Shown: positions 23,301 to 37,200, numbered from the stretch's first letter. The stretch: 64,000 nucleotides of DNA from Serinus canaria (GCF_022539315.1 NC_066326.1:5782601-5846600), one strand, 5' to 3'. Notes: a model not told the origin generated them from the sequence alone. Made by a program: numbers and translations.

Positions 23301-26300
23301 ACTTCCATGGGTTTGGAGAGCTGGACTCCTCCCTGGTCCATGGGTTTGGATGAGTCCTCCACGCCAATGGTGGGGCCCAGCTGTGCTTTGCAGAGCTGGT
23401 GGCCCTGACTGCTGGGAGAGGTTTGTGGCTCCAGCTCCAGGGTGACCCTCACCTCGCCTGCTCAGCTCCTGGCACAAACACACTGCAATTGCTTCTGGAC
23501 AGACAAGGAGCAGTACTTTTAAATATTAGTTCATTGACAGCTGTTTACTCAGCTCAGAGATTTTATCAGCTAAACCCATCTCCAGCTCCTAGATGGAAAG
23601 TGCTTGGAGTGACATATAGAACAGCCAGCATGGCTGAAACAATCCCTCTATTGGGAGATGTCACCTGAAGAAAGGAGGTAAGGGGTTTGTTTGAACAGCT
23701 GAATGTTGGCCTGCAAACTATAGCTATCTTTTTGACATAAACTGTAAAAATAATTCAGTTTGCTTTAAGAAAAATGAGCTGTGTGATTGGCACTCTGTAC
23801 TTGATATAATTCATTTTTTGTATCATCTAATTCAAAGAAAAGAGCTTCTCAATCTGCTTAGGCTACTCAGAGTAGGACAAAGAAACCAAAGGACATGGAT
23901 GACAGGGTAGGGACAGGGAGCAGAGGGCTGGAGGGAGCACAGACTCTCACAGCTATTGGGGCACATGTTGACTGTCCCAGAACTCCTGCACATCCCTTTT
24001 TGCCATCACCCCACACTGCTGTCCTGTAAGACCACCTGAAATCCTGCTCCATATTGCCTCTAAAGAGCTGGGGACAGGGGTGGGCTGGATGGGGATGACA
24101 GAGGAGGTCAGAAGTAGGGAGGAAGGTTGTCTACCTTCATTCTTCCTTTTCCATTTCCTGTTGACTGCAAGTCAAACCCAAAGCAAAGCCCCTGGAGAGA
24201 TGTGAAAGAGCAGCTGCAGAAGATCAGGGAGTGGGTCTTTGTCCACACCCAGCTGTCAGGCTGTTCATGCACCAACCATCAAACCCAAATTAAACAGCTT
24301 TATTGGTACAGATGAGTGGCTTTTACAGCTCCTCTAACTCTCCAAAAGACTCACTCTCCAGTGTCTCCAGCAGGCTGAGATCTCAGAGAGAGAACCCTGA
24401 CCCCCTTGCCTGTTTTTTTTGACACTGTGGAGCACAGCCCTTTGGTGAGAGGCAGCTGAGAGGTCCTTCCCAGGACCAGCGGAAGGAGCCTGGTGACAAG
24501 AAGTTTTTATTTACCTTCCTGTGACTTTCCAGGGCCCTTTTCCTTTTCCTTCTGTTTTGTAGAGAGAAACTTGCCTGTTCTTCTCCTCTCAGCAGGATTA
24601 TCAGAGTTGGCTTCCGATGTGAAGTTTCCCATTGCTGGAAGTTTCTGAGGTGCCACTGTGAGAGGTGTGTCCATTCCCAGCTGATAACCTCTCAGCCATT
24701 GTTATCTAAGGGAAACAAAAATCTCTGGAAACAGGGGCTCTGTACATAGGCAAGGAGCAGCACATGACATGTGAATTTGCCAGATGTTACCACTCTGAAT
24801 CTTACTAAAATATGCCCTGACCACAGCTGCTTTATCTGCGTGGAAGGAGTTGGGAGATAAGAGGTGATTTTACTGACAGTGCTGGAATGGCCTGACCAGG
24901 CAGCCTGGGAGCAGCTCCCTGACACAGCATCACAATTCCTTGCAAATGTGCCAAGTGTTGGGTTTTGTGTGGTCCTGACCACTGTTTCATTTGACAGCAT
25001 CCTTCCTTCATGCTTATTCAAACTGAGATTGTTTTCCAGAAAATTACATCATCTTCCAATGTGCACATTTGGTTTATAAAGGGCCTTGATTTCTTCTGCA
25101 GCTCAGTTGATGCCTCCAGGCCTGTTTTAATGCTCTTCTGACAGTGCCTTGTGTTTGTCTGATTGTAAATATTCCAGGTAATTAAAAAATTACACACCAA
25201 CTGCTGCTTTAAAATCTATTGTGTGTATATTGATTTTGCATGATTTGGCTTTGGAGGAGGCTGTTTCAATTCTCCATCCCCCTTTTCTGAATCTCCCATG
25301 TCAAGATGGAGCCCAAGCTCTTCTGAAGCCTGCAAAGCCAGGGAGTGTCCTTAAGTGAAGCCTGTTTATTCCTTATTGCCTTTTGTTCTTTACAGGAAAC
25401 AATATGGGGAGGCTGTGCCAGAAATACAGATACTGTAATTATTATTTTTATTATTCCAGAGTATGCACAGGAACTTATTATTTTTAAACCTGGTCATCCC
25501 TGTACCCTGCAGTGCCTTAATTTGGAAGGCCACACTTGAAAGGAGAGAGAATTGCATCCATGCTCATTGTCTGTCCTTGTCACAGGCGTGGGGCTGCACT
25601 GATGAGCTCTAATCACACACGTGAGTCCAGCACGGGGAGAGGAGGCATTTCTCTGTGCACAGAATAATCAGCTCTGAGTTAAATGCAGTGCTTGAAAGTG
25701 ATTTGTATCCATCCTCACCCCCACCTCCTCAGTCTAATTAACTCCTCTAATAGAATTAATCAGCACACTAAATACGAGACTCACTAACGACTGAAAAAAC
25801 CACACCACTATCTATTCCAAAATACAATTACACTGACAAACTCAATTACATGCCTCAGTCACTTCTGAAATTACTCACCAGTATTGGACTGTGCACAGTT
25901 TAAGTTTCATTGTTGAAAGAAATCATAAACACTTTCTAAATTGTACAATGTTTACAGAAATACACAGAAGCACAGCTTTTATTACCCATGTGGCAAAATT
26001 AATTTGACACATTGAAAGCAAATGAATAGAGCTGGAGGACTTTATTCAGGCAGTATTCTTCCCACTGATAGAATTTACACTGGGGGAACATCTAACACAT
26101 TAACCTTATTAAACTCTGATGTAGGTAAACACCATTTCAAAGGGAATGAGAAAGGATCCAAATCAAAATCCTTATTGCATTTGAATGAGAAACATCCAAT
26201 TCTGCATCTCTAACTGTTCTTTTCGTTTACAACCCTCTTTCACCAAAGTAGGCTTTTGCTCTGGAAGCTTTTGCAGCAGAAGCAGTCCACAATATGCAGT

Positions 26301-28607
26301 TTTGATTCTGGGTTTAGTCTTTTAAATCTGTGGTGAAGTCTACAGCTGAAAATAAACTCCCATCAGATTTGGTTATGTGAGTTTAGGTTAATTTGCAAGT
26401 CAAAAGAAGAAGATAAATGTTGCTTGTGTTTTTAATAACCCGAGTTTATCTAAGTTCATCTTGATCTGAAGATACAGAAAGTCTTCCTGAACTTTTTATT
26501 TGTCTGGTCATATGCAGCACCTGCCTCTCAATTTAGTTTATTTTCAAACTGTGATACCAGTCAAACAGGAAGGAATAGAGCTGCTCTTGCTTACAACTGG
26601 GCACAAGCAGATAAAAATTTGAGCTCCAGGCTGACAAAGTCTGTGTTGATCTTGAAATGTCCTCCTCTGACTGAAAGAAACATCTTCCTGTCCTTAGCAG
26701 GAGCCCATGTCCATGCAGAACCAGTACAACAAACTGGTTTTGAGCCTAAAAATTACAGTGGTACTTGCCTAGTAGGAAATTCTCAGGCCAGTAGAGTAGA
26801 TTCAAAACTCCTTTGAAAAAAGAGAGTCCAGCACTTTGAGGAGTTCTTCAAGAAGGCAAGGAACATCCTGCTGGGTCTCACTTCCTGCTGAACCTGAGAG
26901 AGACACAGGTCCTGCCAAGGGAAGAGGGATCCGGACTCCCAGTGTCAGTCAAAACCCTGGAAGAGCTGAGCAGATGCATTCAGAGCCCAGCTCCACAGGG
27001 ATGGAGTGGCACTGGGATGGCCCTGGGAAGTTGTGCTTTTATGGATGGATCACACCTGGTGTGTTCTGCCAGTGTCCATCCCTGTGGGCTCCCCCATCCA
27101 CCCATTCCATCCCCTGCTCTAAACCAGGGGGGAAACCAAAACATAAGAAAGGAAGATTGTTCAGTGCAAAATTCTGCTTAACCTGTGTTAGTGAGAAACC
27201 CTTTCTCCTTCCACTTTCCTTAAAAATTATGAATTCTTATCATATGCTGGGGCAGTAACATTTGAGGAGCAGGACAACAGAACAAAAAGGTTCCCCAGAA
27301 AAACTAATCCCATATCTCCTGGATGTATATAACAAATTTTCTGGGGCATATTTGCTATATCTTGGCTTTTTGCCATGCCCATTTATTTCACAGCACGCCA
27401 GCCATCCCTGTCCATAGTCCCTCCTGGTGTTCCTTTTATGTGCAGCCAGGCAATTCACACCCACTACTCCCTTCCTCTCCTTCAGGTGTTTAAAGGTTGT
27501 TTAAAGCAAAGAATTAAACCAGATTTTATTCTAATCCATATGTTTGCAGCTGCATAGCCCTTCCTGTTAGAAGTGACACAAGCCCACAGTCTCACAGCTG
27601 AAGATGTATGTTGGGATAAAGGTAAATTCATGGTATGAAACTGGGGCCTCAAACAAAGGGTTTCTTTTGCTGGAACTCAAGAATAAGACTCACTTTGTGA
27701 ATTAAGAGATTTCATACTTTCATCAGTGGAATATCATCCATCAAACTAAAACCTTTCAGAAAGGCTGGAGCTATTCCACATCCAGGCACCTTCTTTATTA
27801 ATTCTGCACATTTCTGCAGTCACCAGTGCTGCACTGGATGACACTTTCAAAGGATTACAGACCTGATATGATATTAGATAAAAATTACAAGTGAGAAGCT
27901 ATTTTACTGCTATTCATTTTCATCAGCAGAGCATCCCTCTCCCAAATGCCATTCTAGTTTGGTTGATATTGACTTTTCAGGCTGCTGAGAAGTTTTGTAA
28001 TTCTTTTTTGTTCATAGTTTATGTATAGAAATCAATACTAGTTTGCAATTTGTTGAAACTGAAATGGTCACAGTCGGAGTAACATGTACCTGATTTACCC
28101 TTGCATTCTATTCCCAGTCAGAGTTGGATTCATTTTGCAGTCAATGTATGATATCTAATAATTTAAAAATGGTGATTTCCACATCTGACATGCACTTTTT
28201 ATTAACCTCACACTAAAACATAACTGAAAAAAAGCGAGCAGGAACACGGCTGTGAATTTTCCTTAACATCACTGATGTCAGTGATTGAGATATCAAGGGT
28301 CTGGGTTTCTTTTTTGATCAGAATTTGTGCTCATACCACCAGAAATAGAGATTTCACTGGTTTTTAGGTAGAGCAGTAATGGTTGACTACAAAATTATCA
28401 GACTCAAGATCTCCTTTTCTGAAAATCTGGAAAATGTTTACAGCTTTCAAATCCAACTGCAAAAAGTTCGTGTCAGAATAACGTTACCACATCACCTCCA
28501 ATTATTCACCTCAAATTTCGCATTGCAGGGAGCAAACCCCAGTGAAACAGCCACGATTTGGTGTCAGGGCATTGTCAGACATCCCTGGAACGTTCCTGGA
28601 CTGACAG

Positions 28608-28621
28608 TACCATCTAGTGTC
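28608..28621 (-). promoter_or_regulatory. Candidate CTCF motif, opposite orientation
   Basis: On the minus strand this reads GACACTAGATGGTA, close to the common CTCF variant CCACTAGATGGCA with two differences at tolerant positions. It points opposite to the motif at 39256. Confidence 0.3.
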
Positions 28622-31600
28622 CTCATCACAGACTGCAGCTTCTCAGAGGGGAAAACGCACAACGCACTTGTTTGTTCACTTCCATAATTACATTATCATA
28701 AATAATTCATCTCCCGAGACACATGCACAAATAGAAGAGAGGCTGAAGGCCACACAATGCCAGCCTCCTTTTCCTCCTGAATTGTAATAGAAAAGCCAGC
28801 TAGGCACACAATCCTGGGGAAAAGAATCGTGAGCTGATTTGGTAATAGCTCTCACAAGAAGACTGACTGATGTGCTTGGTTTCCATGCTTTTCTCCCAAA
28901 GGTCCAGTGAAATTGAAAACCACATTAATGCTCTTGTAGCACACCTGGGATACTCAGCAAAACTGGCACAGATGAAATGTGGAGCCTCAGTGCCACATGG
29001 CATCTCTTACTGCCTCAGGAGCAATTTAACTTTCCTGGGAGAGGCTCATGAGAGCTCTGCTGGACCAGGCACACTTGAGGACACTTCACATTTCCTGGTG
29101 AGGGACAGTGAGCATATTTAGAGCCTCTCCATGTTGCCAGAAGAGGTAGCTTTCCTCTAAAATAGGTTTCCTGCATCCAAATCTTCCTTGGAGCCCCAGC
29201 CCCCCAGTTTTCTGCCCTGTCTCCTTCAGCAATATCAGCCTAATTAAGCCACAGTCTTTGCCTGCTGTATCCACCCTGAAAAAGCGAGTCCAAAGAGCCA
29301 TCAAGTGAATTGCAAACCTGACAAAACTGCCTGAAGGGAAAGAGGACTCTATTCTGGCCAGGTTGCTGCAGGGAGACTGGAAAACACACTGGAAGCCATG
29401 AAACCCTGAATGCCTTTTTGTGTTTTTTTTTTTTTTTAAGAAATCCTTTTCCAGCTTTTGACTTTTATTACACTTTCCAAAACAATTTCAAGAAGTTCCC
29501 CCTTTGACCTATGAAAACTCCTGTGCCTAAATATGCTTTACAATCCTCTCATTCCCCCAGTTACAGTTTCAGTAACAGTATTTTCCACCAGAAAAACACT
29601 GCACTGGGGACTGCTGAGGCAGCTCTGCTTTACTGCAGACACTGAATGAGCTGTGACAGACTGCACCACCCCAGGCTCATTATCCACATCTTCCACTGAA
29701 ACACTGCAGTTCAGAGCAGCCTTTAACCTGCTGATTGCAAAGAAGAGCCATTACATTGCTTTTGATACTGCAGCCATAATGGCACCTTATTTCTTCAAAT
29801 TATTGACACAATTTCACAATGTTGTCTTGACATCCTCAGGCTGAAGGTATCAATGCTCTTGAACCCTTTTTAGAGCACTAGCCTTTCATTTTCAGCACTC
29901 TTAAAACATGCTTTCCAGTGGCCTGGGAAGGAATCTCTGACTTCTCCTGCAGCTCAGACATCCCAGTTGTAATCCCCAGCACATCTAATGGTCCTTCTCT
30001 GATAAAATCACTTGAAAATTAAAACTACTCAGTTATTTGGGCCAAAGTGCATTTTGTTAGTTCAGGTTGAAAGCTAAACACTTCCTGCTATGGAGATGCA
30101 GGGGTAGAGCAAAGGTTGTTGGATTACAGAGCCCTCTGCAGTGAGGGACAGGATGGAGACTGTTCCCAGTAGAAATCCTCAGTGCTGGAGCCAGGGACAG
30201 ACATCTGGGCAGGAAATCTCTGTGTCTCCCCATAGCCTGAGGGTGCCAACTGCCAGCCCAAGACTGCAGCAGTGTCAGAGAGCAGCAAAACTCTCACATC
30301 AGCCAGCACTGAAGAGACTTTCCCCAGCAAAGAGGGACACAACCAATGGCACACCTCACCCTGGTCTTGCCAGGAATGTGATCAGGACTGACATGGAGGC
30401 AAGTCCTTCCCCCAACATTAAAATCACATTGTTGACCTCTAAACCTGATGGTTCTTTTCTCTCTCAATGTGACCTGTGTGGCAGCAGCCAAGGAATCCCT
30501 TTCAAAGGAAAGTAGTTTTATTGATTTAAGAGAAAACCTTGTTTGAGAGATTTGCCACCAACATTCTCCCTTGCCACAGATAGCCACCGACCAGAAGCTG
30601 AGGGACCATTCACAGACTCTTTCCATCAGCATGGCAGTGATATCAGTAGACTTCATCATGTCCTTTCTCTCTCCTGGCACCTGTTAGTGCCCTTATTAAT
30701 TACACAGACACAAACAAACCCCCCCTTCTGTGGTTCCCAAAGTCCCCAGAAGCCACACAGCTACTGAGGTTGGGCATGCCAGGCTATTATTTCAGAGCTT
30801 AAAACCAACAGAAGATCTCAGGCTGATTGATTAAGAAAACTGATACAAAGAGGAGATAGAGCACTAATGAACCTGTGACAGCAGAACCCCTCTGTGAAAC
30901 AAAGGGAGCAAGAATATATTCACTATAGTAAGGGGAAACTACTTCCCTGGGCAGAGGAAAATGTGCTAAATGGATTGTTTTAGAGTCTTGAACACCTTGC
31001 AGAAAGTCTGGGATATCCAATGTTCAGGGTGACTCCAAAGCCAGTAGGATTAGCATTTGTGTTTGTGTTTAGGTATCTTTGAAAATTAGGAAACGAAGTT
31101 TTCTTATATGAACAACAAAACAGAAGTCAGAACTTAAATTATGGGCTTGGCTGGTAGCAGCAGATTAGAACACTAGAACCCTTTCAACTAAGGAAAATAC
31201 TCAGGAAGGGCTTAAGATCAACTTACTGTGCAAGAAGAAAAATCAGTGCACCAGCCCCTTCATCCTGAAGGCTAATCACTGCAAGATTAGCAGTGATTTT
31301 ACAGAGCTTTACTGTACCTTGCTCTTTGAGAACAAAAATAAAGTGAAAAGTCAGCTATTTCTTTCCAGCCCATCCCATTGCTGTGCTCCAAGAGCACCAA
31401 CTCTCCTCAACTGAGAAACCTTTTGGTTTGGAGCAGAGCTTGCTGTAGCCCAGCCTGGTAAACCCTCTTTGGGTACCTGTGCTCAGCTTTACCTTTGATG
31501 GATCAGTGATCCCTCCCTTCCTCTGCTGATGCCTGAATCATCTGGGCATCAGCCACTCACTGACATGGCTGGAAGTGGCAATCCCTTAAAAAGGCAGATG

Positions 31601-32940
31601 GGAGAGTGTTACAGGGGAAGGGTTGTGTCTTTTTCAGAGGGATAGGAGAGAAGAAAACATCTCTAAAGTCAGCTGGTTATTAGGCAGTGAGTTAGAACAG
31701 TCTGACCCAGGTGGAAGGGAAGGGAAAGCTGGGAGGGCCCTGTGAGAAAATAGGCTGAATAGCTAGAGCAGGATGGTGGGAGGTTTTTGGCTTCATGGTC
31801 AAATTTGTCTTATTTGAGAAATGCTATGGTGCACTAACCAATCTCTGCTTGGTTAGCAGCCTGCTCATATGGGAGTATTATATTTAAGATCATAGATATT
31901 GTTCTTGTACTCTGTCAAGTGCTGTGCTACATCCCTCCAGGCTGTGCCCCCCAAAATTGACCCTGCTGTCAGTCAAGAGCAATTTACTGAAAGTTTTGCA
32001 GCAGGTGGTGTCCAGGTCTTGGTCTTTGAACTCACTGAGTACTCTAAGCCAGCCCTTCAGTGATATTATTCAAGTTTCAAATTACTTGCCATGCTTTAAA
32101 TACTTAAATAGATGCTGGATCCAGTCTTCAATTTGTTTAAAATTGGGTCTGAGCTGGAGAGATTGCTTTAACTTTCATAGCTAAGACTTTGGACAGATAA
32201 AAAGAGCAATAATATGTTCCAAGAGTCAGAACTAGGTGTTTAACAGTGTTTCTCCTGTCATTTTATTTAATAATCCATTGCCCCTTGGTTAATAGCTTTC
32301 TGCTTGATTAGCCTGTATAAATCAAAACTTCACAGCTTTATCCCTGATATGTTATACATTCTGAGCTGAGGGTAATGAATCATGCCATGGCTTGTGCTCA
32401 TACTCTGCCTTCCATTCAGAGGAAGTTTTGTGTCAAGGAAGCACCTTGGCTTTCAAATTGAGTTATCAGTACTCTGTCAAAATCCAGGAGGAAATGCAGA
32501 GGATCCTAACACTGCATCAGGGATTGCATAGCCCTGAGCAGAATGTGGAGCTGCAGGGATTGGCTTAGCTTATGCAGGCAGCTCTTGGGTGGCTTCACTA
32601 TCCCATGGAACTGCCTGCTCTGCATTTCCTGCCTTTCTGCTCCAGTCTCCTGCCCACACTGCTCTGTTTGGAGTGGTGCAGCAGCACCAGCCTGCTTTCA
32701 CTGCACCTGATCCCACAGGGGTCCCCTCCAGGCTCTGGGGGCTGCTGCAAACCTGGGTCAGGAGGCACCTGTGGCACCTCCAGAAGGGGTGTAGCTCAAA
32801 ATGCTGAGCTGTGATTCGGTGTGAGCTGCTGCTTTTCCTCAGGGAGGAGGGTTGCTGCTGGGTGCCACTGGGAGCAGCAAGGACAGAAGCATTAGCTCCA
32901 CTCCTGGAGCTGGCTGTTACTTTTCCTACCAGGCTGATTT

Positions 32941-33193
32941 TCCACCTGAACCCCTGGGCTGAGCAGCAGGTGAAATGGAAGGAATAAGCATCCAGACCAA
33001 AAGCACATCTTCAACAGGAAGCACAATTAAGCAGAGGGTTAATTGGAACATTGGATGTAATTCTGGAGAACCTGCTCAGAGGCAGTGCTAGGGCAGGTGA
33101 GGGGGTCTCTCACTGTGGCCCTGTGTTCCCACAACTGCCCAGGGCAAAGCAGGTTTTTCACAGCATCACTCAGCCTTTCCCCAGCACCCCTGC
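32941..33193 (+). repeat. Long inverted repeat, left arm (253 bp)
   Basis: This arm starts TCCACCTGAACC and ends CCAGCACCCCTGC. Its reverse complement occurs at 34029-34282 with about ten differences in about 254 bases (one single-base indel, the rest substitutions), roughly 96% identity by eye. Similarity stops abruptly at the inner end and fades within a few bases at the outer end. I do not recognise the arm as CR1, LTR or any DNA-transposon terminus. Confidence 0.95.
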
Positions 33194-34028
33194 AAAGCCA
33201 AGCACTGCTCTCCTCGGCCACTAGATGCAGCTCACGCTGCACTGCAGTTTGCTTCACATCATTCCAGTTTTCTGATGTTCAAAATTATTTCCCTTGTGTT
33301 TCTGGGCGTGTGTGGTTTGAGGAGGTTGAAGCTTTATCCTAAAATCTTCCTGCTTTACTTCTAAGTCTCTTTCCCCCAAACTTCTTGCTTGCTGCATCAG
33401 CTGTACCCATTTTGAAAGTCCAGTCCTGTCTCCTCACATCTCCACACAGAGCCCTACTCAGCTGCACTGCTTTGATGGGCCTGTCAGGGTAATGGGGAGG
33501 GAAGAAATCAGGTGAGTTAATTGAGAACACACTGATTTTCAGCCTCAAGCTGAGCACAGAATTTTACACTGAACTTCCCACCTCCTCCCATTTCATTTCC
33601 CCAAATAGTTTTTAGGCTGCAGATGGTGCACATCAGTGCTGCCTCTCATCAGACATGCAGGGTAAGGAGTCTCCAGCTCCCAGCTCCAATGTGAGGAAGG
33701 CTCAGCACAGAGCCCAGGAGCACACCAGGGGATGGACCAGGATCTCTGCTCTGCTCTTAGTGCCCATCCTGCCTGACACAGCAGGATGAGAGTGAGTCCC
33801 TTGGAGAGACAGGGAGTCTGCAGCTGCAGCAGTTAGAGATCTGATCAAGAGCTATTTGAAGTTGTCTTGAGAAGAGCAGAAATTGGGATTCCATTGTAAA
33901 AATCAGAATTGCTGAAAGCTGGGGCTGGACAACAGAAAGACAAAAGGGCTGGGGAAGCAAAGGAGTGACCCCGTGGCTGTCCCTGCCCTTCCAATAGTCC
34001 TGAGCTCAGGAGTCACAGTGGTGCAGGG
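33194..34028. other. Spacer between inverted-repeat arms
   Basis: This 835-bp spacer shows no open frame with protein features, no transposase-like sequence and no recognised repeat. It contains a partial CTCF-like motif, CCACTAGATGCAG, at 33218-33230, missing one G of the usual core. Confidence 0.6.
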
Positions 34029-34282
34029 GCAGGGATGCTGGGGAAAGGCTGAGTGATGCTGTGAAAAACCTGCTTTGCCCTGGGAGGTTGTGGGAACGCA
34101 GGGCCACAGTGAGAGACCCCCTCACCTGCCCTAGCACTGCCTCTGAGCAGGTTCTCCAGAATTACCTCAAATGTTCCAATTAACCCTCTGCTTAATTGTG
34201 CTTCCTGTTGAGGATGTGCTTTTGGTCTGGATGCTTATTCCTTCCACTTCACCTGCTGCTCAGCCCAAGAGGTTCAGGTGGA
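34029..34282 (-). repeat. Long inverted repeat, right arm (254 bp)
   Basis: The partner of the arm at 32941-33193 in inverted orientation. The most conserved block, about 110 bases across the arm centre, contains CTGCCTCTGAGCAGGTTCTC on the plus strand and its complement in the left arm. With the 835-bp spacer (33194-34028) the two arms could form a long hairpin if both are in one RNA or single strand. No obvious target-site duplication flanks the pair: the eight bases outside each arm differ. Confidence 0.95.
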
Positions 34283-37200
34283 TAAACACCTGAGGAACCT
34301 GAGCTCTCTCCCCTTGCATGTTTGATCCCTTCTGGCTGTGCTTGCTGGGCTTTCAGCAGAAAGGTACCTGCACAAAAAGAACCCATCAGCTCCAGGTGGG
34401 TGCCAGCCCTGGCTGCCACTGAGGCTGGATTCTCTGATTCTCAGCTCTGATTCTCCTGGAACACAGAACCTGCAACTCTTCACTGTGGAATCAGCTCCAG
34501 CTTAGTACAGACTGTTTTCTTACACAAAGAGGCTGCTTGTGGAGATGATATTCTTGTACTGTGGCATATAAGAAGCCAGGGTGCTGGAAATTACTGGCAG
34601 CAGCTGTGGGTACTTGTAGGTAACAGCTGGGGAGAAGACCTAAAGGGTCTGCTTATTCTATTTTTCTTTCACACAGTGAGATATTCCTATTAAGCAATTA
34701 CCTCCTGGGAGAAGCAGCAAGGTAGCTGCACCATCATTCCTGGTTTGTTTTTTGGGGTTTTTTTTTTAGAAAATCTAAAATAATTTTTTTCATAATGCAG
34801 CAGATGAGATGGCTCAGACCTGCTGTGAAGGAAGCAGAAAGTAATGCTCACAGTTTGTAATATTTCCTTGAGCTTCTGCTTTTGCACTGAAAAATGAGCT
34901 TTCTCCCATTAAAATGCTTTAAAATTACAAATCCACAGCTGTTCTCTCCAGCTTGCTTGAACACAGTAAACTCAAAGTGATCTATGTGATGGCTGTGGCC
35001 TGGCCAGCATGTTCCTCCCTTGCTAGGGGCACGAGGGTGGTGTGGGCAGCTCCTTGGGCTCTCCAAGGCTACACTGCCATCCATCAAGCTCTCCTTTCCA
35101 TCATAGATGGAGCTGAACCAAAGGAAAAGATCCCCAAGACTGAGCTTTGGGAAGCAGCAGGCAAATGTGTCCTCCAGCATCAGCCATGCAGCAAGAATTC
35201 TCCATGCAGCCCTTCAGGAGAGGCTGGGGAGCTGAGCTCCATGGCTGGGAACAGCAAGGAGCTGGAGAGCAACTGCAGCCTGAGCCTGCTGGATCAAATC
35301 CCACACATCACAGCAGGGAGGCAGAGCCTGGCTTCAGGAAACCCAGCACTGCTGGGGTGTGCAGGTGCCACCAAGCCCTGCCAGTAGAGGCAGTCCCAGC
35401 CCATAACCCTGGCTGGCAGCACAGGACCATCCTGCCTCCCCTCCACAACAAGAATTTGATTGGTTTCATTTTGCATCGAGGGAAAACACAGCAGAAAAGG
35501 AGAAGCAGATGTTTTTAGAAAATGTCTACAATTCCTGGAGCTTCAAAGAGCTTTTTGATTGCACAGGCTTTAAAAAACATACAAACCAGAGATTTTCACT
35601 GTATTTTCACTAGGGTAAAACCCTCACTGAAATTTGTACAAGAAGTTTTTGGACTGAGCCTATATGGCAAAGTCTTATTGCTCACAAACCATATTTAAAA
35701 TCCTTTTCACTGCTGGCTGTTTTTTTTTTTTTCTCTTTTGTGCTGCCTTGGAGGCATGTCCAACTCCTGCCTGTGCTGGTCATTATGGACAAAGCAAGGC
35801 AGGCTTGCAGAGGGTTTGTTCCCCTCCAAGGATCACTGCCTGGTGCCACCAGGAGCTGCATCACTCCCCCTTGGGAGAATGAAGCAGAGAAATTGCAGCT
35901 CTACCAAGGACAGCATTGCTGCTTCCACCTGCACTTCTTCACCCATCTCTTCCAGCTCACAGGCAATAGCAGTGACCAGGGGAAGGCCAAGTTCTTCCAG
36001 ATGGGAGTGCACTTTTCATCCTAAATACAATTTCTGGAGCAGCAGCATTTTGGGAGGCTGGTTGTGTCTCTCTAAGAGTTTGAGGACTGTTGTTACTGCA
36101 GGGAAGACATGGATATAGTCACTTCTTCATGCTGAAGGAGTCTAGGAGATCTCTCAGGGTTTTAATTGGAAAATCCCCTTCTCTGGCCATTTTGAGAACT
36201 TTTCTCCTACCCATATGAGGACCTGAAACAGCTCTGAATGTCACAAAGCAGGCACAGGGCTGCCAAGTAAAAGCAGAGCTGCATGACTGTCAGAAAATCC
36301 TGTCATCAACTTCAGGTCCTTTCTGCACAAATCCCACCTGCAGCTCCACACATCCTACATGTTGCAGGGTCCTTCCCAGAAGTTGCTTTAAATGCCTGGA
36401 TTTCTGTTCCCTTGCCTGATAAAGGAGGAAGAATTTCTACTTTGATTGCCTTAAGCTTCTATTTCTCACAACAAATCCTCCAGGAAATGATAACTTTTTT
36501 TGCAAAGTTACCTTCTGAGTGAATTTTATTCTTTAATAACCAAAATTCAATTTAAACTGAACATCCTTATTTCTTCTCTAGAGGCTTTGAACCATGTTCT
36601 CTGCCTTCTCAGAAGGCTTCTGAGAAAGATGCTGCTGGAAAAGGTAACACACAGGGGCTGTGAAGTGGTGGTAGGTGCCAACACTGGGCATCCTTTTGCC
36701 ATCTTTAAACAGGGAATGATGTTCACCTGCATGTTTCCTTACTCAGGTTTGGAGCCCTTAATGTTCCCTCTGCCATCAGACATTTCAGTAGAGGGAAACA
36801 AGTGACACTGCTGTCTCCTGGTCCCCCTTCTTTGTCACTAGACTTCATCTCGGAGCCCCTGGTGTGAGGAGAGCAGGTCACATCCCTGGGCAGCCCCCAG
36901 GGGACAGGTCTGTGTTTGGGACACTTCACTGCCATGGCCCTCTCTGCTCTGCAGAGGCTTATGAGCACCATGATGCAGGGCTTTTGTTCAAGCTCTTTAC
37001 CAACGAGTTAATGAGTAAATGAGCTAATGAATAAAGCCCTGCTGAGAGCCCTGTGTCCTTAGTAAGCTGGCCAGGGTATCAGGGTTAAAAAGTTCAGGTC
37101 AGGTCCAGGATGGCCTTTCTCTCCATGGCTGCCCCAGGAACATCCAACACCAGCAACTCAGGTCCCAAAAGCTCCTTTTCCACCCACTCTTGTTCTCTCA

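Larger units (their letters stand above)
19537..32940. other. Intergenic DNA with no supported gene
   Basis: Over 13 kb of single-copy-looking DNA. Open frames are short, or, at 20027-20638 (203 codons, minus strand), lack any domain-like order. A 29-bp tandem duplication at 20297-20354 and AT-rich, homeodomain-motif-rich stretches (for example 22300-22560 and 25690-26000) are noted separately. No CR1 or LTR was recognised here. Confidence 0.55.

Noticed and set aside
32935..34290. Inverted repeat as a classic TIR DNA transposon
   Set aside because: No transposase-like frame in the spacer and no matching duplication outside the arms (left flank GGCTGATT, right flank TAAACACC), so the transposon label is not supported.
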